A DNA stretch of 64,000 nucleotides from Providencia stuartii (GTDB lineage: Bacteria; Pseudomonadota; Gammaproteobacteria; Enterobacterales; Enterobacteriaceae), in NCBI RefSeq assembly GCF_029277985.1, contig NZ_CP119546.1, positions 4,278,001 to 4,342,000 of the forward strand, given 5' to 3'. The number at the start of each line of letters is the position of its first letter. Position 1 is the first letter of the stretch. This document shows, piece by piece, positions 57,549 to 64,000 of the stretch. Below the pieces are notes generated by a model. It made no database searches, was not told the DNA's origin, and saw only the letters and a list, made by a program, of their open reading frames with translations. A program made the position numbers and the translations under genes.

Positions 57549-57579
57549 TCATATTCATGCTGACAATGTCAGCATGATA

Positions 57580-58560
57580 TCAATGAAATATTTTCTTGTT
57601 TATATATTCAACTGTTGCTAATAAAAATTGAAAAAACTTTCTATTTTTTCTTAGATGTGATTTTTTGCGAGATAATTGCTTGTAATTTTCGGCTTTGAGT
57701 AAGGGAATATTCTTCCAAGGCGAATTCTGTCGTGCAATATCAAAAAACTGATACTCTTTATAGAAAATAGCCCATTCATGAAATGGCTTAGTTAAACCAA
57801 CAAAGTGAATAAAAACAACATCATTTGGTATATTATTAGTGCTTCTTTTGCTAGTAATATACCAATCTAAAGAAAACATAAAGTTGAAATTTTCACTTAT
57901 ATTAACCAGTTTATCATTTAATAAAATATTCAATGCATCCTGATCTGGATGAGTAAAATTATTATTTTTTACTAATTCAATAACTCTGTTGGGTATGTCT
58001 GCTTTCACCATTTCCTGAATCGACATATATAAAAACCCAGAGTTAAAGTATTTGCTCATATCCATAGGCAACTGTTTCTTTTCACTGCAAAATTTATCTT
58101 TTACAGCATAAAGGTAAACATGCTCATTAAATTCTAATGTTTTTAGATATTCGAGATTGCCTTTACAAATAATATCCGCATCTAAATACAATAATTTATC
58201 GATTGATTGAGACAGATAATCAATAATCAATAATCTAAAGTAGATGGCGTGGCTCCAAGCAGGTGATGGCAATGGTAAGCGTCTAAATTCTTGGATGTCG
58301 ATCAGATAAACCGTGATTTTATGGTAACTATTTGCAATTAACTGCTGAAAAAGATTCTCGTCAACTAAGCTATCAACTAAAATATGGAAATGAAAATGCG
58401 TCTCTTTATTGTTAAGGAGTATCGAAGAGATTGATGTACCAACACCGTAGAGGAACTTTTCATCAACCCCATAAGCAATATGAAAATACGCTTTATCACC
58501 ATCACTAGCTTTGCTACCACTTATTTCAACTAGAGATTTGATCATTTCATGGCTTAACAT
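57580..58560 (-). CDS. GT8 LPS core hexosyltransferase (WaaO/I/J-like), copy 1
   Basis: Glycosyltransferase family 8, expected to add glucose or galactose to the outer core at the inner-membrane cytoplasmic side. IAYGVDEKFLYGVGTSISSIL near residue 29 is the family opening, LYLDADIICKG near 124 the metal-binding DxD, FNSGFLYMSI near 168, PDQDALNILL near 202 and HFVGLTKPFHEW near 259. AAGG lies eight nt upstream of ATG 58560. A gap of about 295 bp with its own candidate promoter separates it from waaK. Sugar and linkage unknown. Confidence 0.85.
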   Translation of the reverse strand: MLSHEMIKSLVEISGSKASDGDKAYFHIAYGVDEKFLYGVGTSISSILLNNKETHFHFHILVDSLVDENLFQQLIANSYHKITVYLIDIQEFRRLPLPSPAWSHAIYFRLLIIDYLSQSIDKLLYLDADIICKGNLEYLKTLEFNEHVYLYAVKDKFCSEKKQLPMDMSKYFNSGFLYMSIQEMVKADIPNRVIELVKNNNFTHPDQDALNILLNDKLVNISENFNFMFSLDWYITSKRSTNNIPNDVVFIHFVGLTKPFHEWAIFYKEYQFFDIARQNSPWKNIPLLKAENYKQLSRKKSHLRKNRKFFQFLLATVEYINKKIFH

Positions 58561-58855
58561 TTTGTTGACCTTACTGAATATTATTATTCGATACTTAGTT
58601 TATGATAAAGAAACAGTTTTTATCTTTAGCTCCAATATAATCACTTTAGAACATATAAAAACTCTATCATAGCCTAATATCTATTCATAATAATCTGAAA
58701 AATATGCTAAAAATATCAATAACTGTAACTAATTGAATATGTTACTAAATTCAACATTCTGTTGGAAACCATCTTAACTCAATATAAATATAGAGTAAGC
58801 AAGATTTGCGCCAATACAATATATTAATAACGTATGCTCAGAACTTATGCAAAAA
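58561..58855 (-). promoter_or_regulatory. promoter candidate for the GT8 gene copy 1
   Basis: AT-rich gap of 295 bp in an otherwise tight operon. On the minus strand TTGATA (58714-58719), 18 nt, GATTAT (58690-58695) resembles a sigma-70 promoter (5/6 and 4/6), about 130 bp before the gene. No terminator for waaK is clear. Confidence 0.35.
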
Positions 58856-59998
58856 TTATTTATACCACTTATCAATAACACTTCTCAATTCGTTTTTCAC
58901 AATTTCCCATGTAAAATTGTCATAGGCATACTGCTTTGCAGCATCGGCTATTTGACTTCTATTATCATGATTTAAAGCATTATTAATATCATCCGCCATG
59001 CTAGCGGCTGATAATGGTTCACGAAATATAAAACCCGTTTCATTGTGCTTAATAAATTCAATCATTGCCCCTCTTTGGCTCGCAATGACTGAACATCCAG
59101 ATGCCATAGCTTCAAGTGCAACCATACAAAATGATTCATCTGCAATAGATGGAACCGCAACAAGATCAGCAATAGAGTAATAGTGCCTCATTTTTTCAGG
59201 GTGTATTCCTCCTAGAAGGATACATTGTTCACCTAACTGATGAGCATAATTTTTTACTTCATCTTGAAATTCTGCATGTTCTCCCTTTGATGCAGCATTA
59301 ATATCTCCAACAATCACTAACTTATAGTTAGCTCTATCTTTAAATAAAATGCTGCAAGCTTTCATTAACTCAAGCACCCCCTTATCCCGAGTAATTCTGC
59401 CAGCGAAAAGAATAACATTATCATTTTTATTCAAACCAATATCTTCTCGTTTAATGTCTGATGGTAAAGAATAAATATCACCATCAAAGCCATTTCGGAC
59501 TACTTCAATGGAAGCTTCGGGTAAACGTTCTCGAAACCAATTATGAGTGAAATGACTCGGAACAATGATTTTAATATTAGCAGGTACATTTTGTGGTTCA
59601 AAACAGTTATGCATGTGGAGTATAACGTTTTTATGCCCTTCTTTTTTAATTATTTTTTTAAATAACTTAATATTGTTATGAACAATAATGATACTTTCAT
59701 CACTATTAGTCGCAAACTTGCGTTTTATTTTTACAATACGATCTGCATATGAATAAGGGTCTAGCCTAGTCCATTTTTTAAAAAGCCTAGTATAGATTTT
59801 GCCAAATTTTATTCTTTCAATTGAACATTTCTCGTTGACTTCTGAATAATGAGAATATCCCTCATTTTGAATACATACGATACGATTTTCTATTTCTAAC
59901 TTTTTTGCAACATGATATATCCACGACTCAACTGCCGCCGCACTTTTCGGTGGAATAGAGTAAATAGGAGTTACTGTGAAAACTATTTTATTAATCAT
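58856..59998 (-). CDS. waaK: LPS core N-acetylglucosaminyltransferase WaaK-like
   Basis: GT4 transferase, 380 residues, that matches E. coli/Salmonella WaaK (RfaK) over its full length: opening IVFTVTPIYSIPPKSAAAVESWIYHVAKKL, FKKWTRLDPYSY near 75, HMHNCFEPQN near 128, LLFAGRITRDKGVLELMKAC-like FAGRITRDKGVLELM near 196, VPSIADESFCMVALEAMASGC near 277. WaaK adds the alpha-1,2-linked GlcNAc that marks the O-antigen attachment site on the outer core. Two nt separate it from the preceding GT8 gene; the AGGAG site lies inside that gene. Confidence 0.8.
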   Translation of the reverse strand: MINKIVFTVTPIYSIPPKSAAAVESWIYHVAKKLEIENRIVCIQNEGYSHYSEVNEKCSIERIKFGKIYTRLFKKWTRLDPYSYADRIVKIKRKFATNSDESIIIVHNNIKLFKKIIKKEGHKNVILHMHNCFEPQNVPANIKIIVPSHFTHNWFRERLPEASIEVVRNGFDGDIYSLPSDIKREDIGLNKNDNVILFAGRITRDKGVLELMKACSILFKDRANYKLVIVGDINAASKGEHAEFQDEVKNYAHQLGEQCILLGGIHPEKMRHYYSIADLVAVPSIADESFCMVALEAMASGCSVIASQRGAMIEFIKHNETGFIFREPLSAASMADDINNALNHDNRSQIADAAKQYAYDNFTWEIVKNELRSVIDKWYK

Positions 59999-59999
59999 A

Positions 60000-61019
60000 T
60001 TAGTATCTTTTGCTCCTAAACATTTTCATAAATAAATATTGGCTCCCTGATAAAAAACCCTTAATAAACCTTCCTTGTTTTAATAAGTGTTTATACTCTT
60101 TTTTTCTTTCAACAAATTTAGTTGCAGGTTTTAAGTCATTCGTTGTCCAAGGCGATTGCATCAAAGCCTTATAAAAAGGTTGGGAAGCGGGATAATTTGC
60201 CCATGTGTGCCAAGGTTTACTCACACCTGTGTAATGAATTAGGACTGTTTCAGGTGTAATAACCTGTTGATATTTCTGGTGAGTTGAGTCATATAATTCA
60301 TTTTTTAGTGTATAAACAGTATTAAATCTTTGGCTAAGTAGTTCTAAGTCATCTCTTAAAATAAGGTTTAACACATCTTGATCAGGATATTTATATCGTT
60401 GCTTAGCATTTTCTGCTGATAACAACTCAAAACATTGTTGGGTAATCTGCTTTTCATGCCATTTTTTTAAGTTGACAAACATGACACCAGAATTGAAGTA
60501 AGTCTTTGCTAGTGAAGGCGCATGAAGCCTTGTTTCACTTTTCGTTCTTACACCGATATCATCAGCAACGACACCACAGACTTTGTCTTTGATTAAATTA
60601 GTCGTTAAATCTAAGATACCATTACACATAACATCCGCGTCTAAATAGAGAGCAAAATCATAATCACTCGACAGATAATCCAAGGCAACTAACCGAAAGT
60701 ACATCGCTGATGACCAAACATCAGAAGCGGGAAGTATTTTCAGTAATTTGTTATCTAATTCATAAACATGAAATTCCACTTGAAACTGACTTGCAATAAC
60801 TTTAAGTTTCTCTAGAAAATCAGAGCTAACTTTATCTAGAAAATAATGGAATCTAAAAAATGTGGTTGGATTATTTATGAGTAAAGACATCGCTGAAACC
60901 CCGGCTCCAAACTGATAGTTTTCATCAGAACCATAAATAACATCTAAGCATGATAACAAGGTATTATCAGCTTTACTCACTTCGCCGAGCACATATTTAT
61001 TTGTTATAAGATTATTCAT
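60000..61019 (-). CDS. GT8 LPS core hexosyltransferase, copy 2
   Basis: Second GT8 enzyme of the operon, 339 residues. DVIYGSDENYQFGAGVSAMSLL near residue 27, LYLDADVMCNG near 124 (DxD), YFNSGVMFVNLKKW near 174, PDQDVLNLIL near 210 and IHYTGVSKPWHTWANY near 265 are the family blocks. More diverged from copies 1 and 3 than they are from each other. Start overlaps the ligase gene by 8 nt, so translation is coupled. Likely adds glucose or galactose to the outer core; specificity not readable. Confidence 0.85.
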   Translation of the reverse strand: MNNLITNKYVLGEVSKADNTLLSCLDVIYGSDENYQFGAGVSAMSLLINNPTTFFRFHYFLDKVSSDFLEKLKVIASQFQVEFHVYELDNKLLKILPASDVWSSAMYFRLVALDYLSSDYDFALYLDADVMCNGILDLTTNLIKDKVCGVVADDIGVRTKSETRLHAPSLAKTYFNSGVMFVNLKKWHEKQITQQCFELLSAENAKQRYKYPDQDVLNLILRDDLELLSQRFNTVYTLKNELYDSTHQKYQQVITPETVLIHYTGVSKPWHTWANYPASQPFYKALMQSPWTTNDLKPATKFVERKKEYKHLLKQGRFIKGFLSGSQYLFMKMFRSKRY

Positions 61020-62250
61020 AGCGCTTTCTCTTATTCTTTGTTGAACTGTGCCCCATCATAGCAATTAAAAAACCTAAAAGAACACCTAATGGTTTTAGAT
61101 CCACTTGCTCAAACATCCCTCGAACCAAATAAAAGCTAATGAGGCTCATTAATAACGCTATAAATGCAAAATAGCTTTTTGATTCGTTGACTGTACTTTT
61201 GATTTCCTTGAATAAGGAAAAACACATCGACAAAAAAACCGCACTAAAAGCAATCAGCCCTGAGATACCTACACCAAACCAAATATATAGCCAGATATTA
61301 TGAGGCCCCAATGACTTCTTAAATACCCAATCCGGTTTTTCTAGTACAACACTATTATATTTATCAATGTATGTTTTATCACCAAATCCATATCCAATAA
61401 TTGGATTCTCTAAAATTAACTCAAGTGCTGTTCCCTGTGTACCATTTTTATATCGATAAGTACTATCAGTTTGTTCAAGCTTATAAAATAGAGTTTTAGT
61501 CATATCTGGGTAGATTGATTTTAATGAGGTCAATGAAATTAACGAGATACATAGTATCGAACCAATCAATTTCCATGGACGTTTAAAACATAAAAATAAT
61601 AAACCTGCCATAGCCACAGCAACCCACCCACCTCGGGAAAGAGTTCCTAACAAAACAAATAAAAATACAACACTTAGTATATAAAAATAAATCAGCTTAG
61701 ATTTAGGCAATAGGTACCAAAGGATCGGAATTATAGGAAAGTAAAAAACCAAGGCATCTGAAACATTCCTAAAGTTGTAGGTTGTAAATGGTAAAATACC
61801 ATTCTGATAAGCCTCATAGTACCGATATAGTTCAATAAGTAAAACAAACACTAATGATGCAGAAAAACTAGTCAATAGTAAATTTGAAATCGTTTTTATA
61901 TTTTCTTTGTAGAGAAGAATCGGTAATAAAAGAGATAGGCTAAGTACCCCATAATTCAAGAAGTTATTATTAATCGCTCTCATTGATACATCAGGCATGC
62001 TTGAGTAACTTATTGAAATATAAAAAACCAATGAAAACAACACGACTAAGTATAAAAGTTTATTATTTAATCTTTTTAGCACCCTTCTTGTATCTAATGA
62101 TAAATATACCAAAGATGTAGCTATCATTAGATAGAATAGTACATGTTTATACCTAGTAACATTGTCCACAAAAAAAAGCACAACAAACATAAAGATTAAA
62201 GCTTTATTATACTTCGAAAGAGTATTCTGATTTCTTTCTAAAAAAGGCAT
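61012..62250 (-). CDS. waaL: O-antigen ligase family protein, copy 2 (probable WaaL)
   Basis: 412-residue membrane protein with about eleven segments embedded in the core-transferase operon, the usual place of waaL. TLSRGGWVAVAMAG near residue 204 holds the conserved Arg, and GPHNIWLYIWFGVGISG near 318 the conserved His in the large periplasmic loop. It would join finished O-antigen (delivered by Wzx/Wzy/Wzc) to the core sugar set by the neighbouring WaaK. Its position inside the operon makes it the better candidate for true WaaL than the lone gene at 56310. Not alignable to that copy beyond the motifs. Confidence 0.82.
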   Translation of the reverse strand: MPFLERNQNTLSKYNKALIFMFVVLFFVDNVTRYKHVLFYLMIATSLVYLSLDTRRVLKRLNNKLLYLVVLFSLVFYISISYSSMPDVSMRAINNNFLNYGVLSLSLLLPILLYKENIKTISNLLLTSFSASLVFVLLIELYRYYEAYQNGILPFTTYNFRNVSDALVFYFPIIPILWYLLPKSKLIYFYILSVVFLFVLLGTLSRGGWVAVAMAGLLFLCFKRPWKLIGSILCISLISLTSLKSIYPDMTKTLFYKLEQTDSTYRYKNGTQGTALELILENPIIGYGFGDKTYIDKYNSVVLEKPDWVFKKSLGPHNIWLYIWFGVGISGLIAFSAVFLSMCFSLFKEIKSTVNESKSYFAFIALLMSLISFYLVRGMFEQVDLKPLGVLLGFLIAMMGHSSTKNKRKRYE

Positions 62251-62264
62251 AATTTACCTAATAA

Positions 62265-63278
62265 TTAATTACTTAATTTAGCCCAAAAGTATTGAATGCT
62301 ATTTTTGATTCCAGAAAATAATTTACCCTGGTTAAACATATGCTTAGCACTATAACGCAAATGGTTGCTACTTTTTGCTTTTAGCAGTGGAATATCCTTC
62401 CATGGCGAAGATTTTTTGGCCTCAATAAATGGCTGTGCAGTCGCATAGTTCGCCCACTCATGCCATGGTTTAGTCGGACCAATATAATGAATTAATATCG
62501 TATTATCTGTTATTGGGTTCTCTTTTTTATCTTTTTGCAGCTCATAGTTTAGGCTATATTGTGTATTATACTTTCCATCAAGATAAATAACTTTGCCTGT
62601 TAGTAATATATTAAGAATATCCTGATCTAAATAGGATATTTTTGCTTTTATCTCTTCTTGAGATAATAATTCCATCGCTTTAGCCGAAATATCTAGTCGA
62701 GACCAGTTTATCAGATTGATTAGTAAAAACCCTGCGTTAAAATACCCAGTGGAAATATTAGGGACCCCTAAAGCATCAGCTCTTTTCTGCCACCAAACAG
62801 CATCTCTTTCAGGTACAACAGCAGCAACTTGATCATCGCTAAACTTAATATCTAACAATTCATTTAATGAACCCTGACATATAATATCTGCATCCATGTA
62901 AATCATACGTTCTAATTGATTTGAAAAATAATCTGCGATAATAAATCGAAAATAGGTTGCATATGACCAATTTTTAGTACTTGGTAATGACTTTAGTTGC
63001 TCACAGTCAACTAGGTAAATGATAATACTAGTATTATACTGGCTTGCGAGTTGTTTAAATAAACCTTTCCATTCATCGTCAAAATAATCAGTAAAAATAT
63101 GGAAGACAAAATGCATATCCGAATTATTTTTTAATATCGATGCAATAGAGATCCCACATCCATACAAGAAGTTACGGTCTATACCATAAGAGATATGTAA
63201 GCGAGTACTAGAGTGTTCCTCACCAGAAGAAGATAGATTTATCTGTTTAGTTACTGCATTTTGTTTATCAAAAAACAT
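62265..63278 (-). CDS. GT8 LPS core hexosyltransferase, copy 3
   Basis: 337 residues. ISYGIDRNFLYGCGISIASIL near residue 29, MIYMDADIICQG near 123 (DxD), YFNAGFLLINLINW near 177, LDQDILNILL near 211 and IHYIGPTKPWHEWANY near 264. Clearly related to copy 1 (shared FLYGxGxSI, DADIIC, SPWKDIPLLKA endings), suggesting duplication. Between waaP and waaL in the operon, the likely place of the first outer-core glucose or galactose transfer. Confidence 0.85.
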   Translation of the reverse strand: MFFDKQNAVTKQINLSSSGEEHSSTRLHISYGIDRNFLYGCGISIASILKNNSDMHFVFHIFTDYFDDEWKGLFKQLASQYNTSIIIYLVDCEQLKSLPSTKNWSYATYFRFIIADYFSNQLERMIYMDADIICQGSLNELLDIKFSDDQVAAVVPERDAVWWQKRADALGVPNISTGYFNAGFLLINLINWSRLDISAKAMELLSQEEIKAKISYLDQDILNILLTGKVIYLDGKYNTQYSLNYELQKDKKENPITDNTILIHYIGPTKPWHEWANYATAQPFIEAKKSSPWKDIPLLKAKSSNHLRYSAKHMFNQGKLFSGIKNSIQYFWAKLSN

Positions 63279-63307
63279 ATTCTTTTTACTCTCTTTTTAG
63301 GAGAATG

Positions 63308-64000
63308 TTACAATGACTTTCTAATTGTACGCTCTTGGATTTTTTTTGCTTTGCTTCCCGCTTTGAGTATCAAAGCCTGTTCTTCTTTTAAAATATCTCG
63401 TAAAGGCAAATCAAAGTAAACCTTCATAAAACGGAAAATATCTCTGCTTGTTAGGCCGATATTTAATGAAGAAAAGTATAACCCAATAAGGTCTTTATCA
63501 CGCCAACGCATTGGAACCTTTTTTCTGAGTTGTGCTCGATGTAAATCTATCACCGAGATTTTCAAGTCCTGCTCTTCACCTGAAAAAGGCAAGTGTAGTA
63601 AAAAATGGCAAATATAACAGTCGCGGTGATTTATACCAACGGCGTGCATTTTACGTACCATTTGAGCAACACGGCGAATAATCAATTGTTTGACTGTAAA
63701 ATCAGGCGCTAGGCTTGACCAATTGGCACAGTAATCTTCCAAACTGATCGTTGGCGTTAAATCTTTCGTAATAATAAAGGAATGTCGACGTAGCGGGTTC
63801 ATCCCCTTTTGCCCAAATGCACGACCATCCATCGTATCCACACCCGCTTTTGTTAGCCGATGTATCGCGTTCCATTCCCTATCAGCACCCAATACTGGTA
63901 ACCTTAATGAAAACAGGTTTTTTAACACCTCTTTTAAACTTGTACCATAATGGATTTTGATAAAATAGCTCTCTCCACCAAGCTCAAAGCGCAATGTTTT
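63308..64000 (-). CDS. waaP: LPS core heptose(I) kinase WaaP, N-terminus beyond the window
   Basis: Kinase that phosphorylates the first heptose of the inner core, needed for outer-membrane stability. The frame is open to base 64000, and about 36 N-terminal residues of the usual 265 are outside. [20 protein letters not shown] corresponds to residues ~36-55 of the E. coli protein; [19 protein letters not shown], the catalytic [17 protein letters not shown] (HRD-type loop) and [21 protein letters not shown] follow, ending close to the E. coli C-terminus. The codon at 63994 is an internal Leu, not a start. Leads the minus-strand core operon. Confidence 0.95.
   Translation of the reverse strand, partial: KTLRFELGGESYFIKIHYGTSLKEVLKNLFSLRLPVLGADREWNAIHRLTKAGVDTMDGRAFGQKGMNPLRRHSFIITKDLTPTISLEDYCANWSSLAPDFTVKQLIIRRVAQMVRKMHAVGINHRDCYICHFLLHLPFSGEEQDLKISVIDLHRAQLRKKVPMRWRDKDLIGLYFSSLNIGLTSRDIFRFMKVYFDLPLRDILKEEQALILKAGSKAKKIQERTIRKSL

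Overview
The window is a chromosomal segment of a gamma-proteobacterium of the order Enterobacterales. The backbone order (fpr, yiiR, yiiQ, tpiA, sbp, pfkA, cpxP, cpxRA, then trmL, cysE, gpsA, secB, yibN, envC, yibQ, tdh, kbl, hldD-waaF-waaC, waaA, coaD, mutM) is the E. coli backbone with several pieces missing (cdh, fieF, grxC, gpmI) and others inserted. A polysaccharide locus between cpxA and trmL (yibK) is the known position of the O-antigen locus in Providencia, so Providencia (Morganellaceae) is the most likely source. This assignment rests on gene order and my recall of homologues, not on a database search.

Layout. 1-4.1 kb: 3' part of a large M66-type (StcE/TagA-like) secreted metalloprotease with an unusual zinc site. 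4.2-8.6 kb: emrD, fpr, yiiR, yiiQ, tpiA. 9.0-13.4 kb: an accessory cassette of two paralogous OmpG-like porins flanking a secreted GH3 (NagZ-like) glycosidase, with a CRP-like site and a 10+10 bp palindrome; it sits where E. coli has cdh. 13.5-15.7 kb: sbp and pfkA. 16.0-18.9 kb: a candidate sRNA, a cdsA-like/plsC-like pair and the lipoprotein protease LoiP, where E. coli has fieF. 19.2-22.1 kb: the Cpx envelope-stress module (cpxP with the 3'-derived sRNA CpxQ, a perfect CpxR box, cpxR, cpxA).

22.6-38.0 kb is the surface-polysaccharide locus: wzi; a roughly 600-nt structured leader ending in a JUMPStart/ops element; an AT-rich specific block (opine-dehydrogenase-like gene, TupA-like ATP-grasp ligase, wzx, GT2, wzy, GT4, GT2); then ugd, wza, wzb, wzc and galE with a terminator. 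The most interesting reading is that Ugd supplies a uronic acid, the opine dehydrogenase makes an N-(1-carboxyethyl) amino acid and the ATP-grasp enzyme joins them by an amide bond, giving an opine-decorated repeat unit. The galE product carries Cys at the position that opens the pocket to N-acetylated sugars, so it may also supply UDP-GalNAc.

38.1-47.4 kb: trmL, an intact yefM antitoxin with a clear operator but a frameshifted yoeB toxin, cysE-gpsA-secB, yibN, envC-yibQ, tdh-kbl. 47.5-64 kb: a dispersed palindromic repeat, then LPS inner-core genes (hldD-waaF-waaC), htrL/yibB, a GT39-type membrane transferase, waaA, coaD, mutM, and the outer-core/ligase region: two different O-antigen-ligase-family proteins, three GT8 paralogues, a WaaK-like GT4 and the start-truncated heptose kinase waaP at the window edge. 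The inner core, outer core, ligase and O-unit genes together would build a complete LPS, and the Wzi-Wza-Wzb-Wzc set suggests the same polymer may also be exported as a capsule-like layer.
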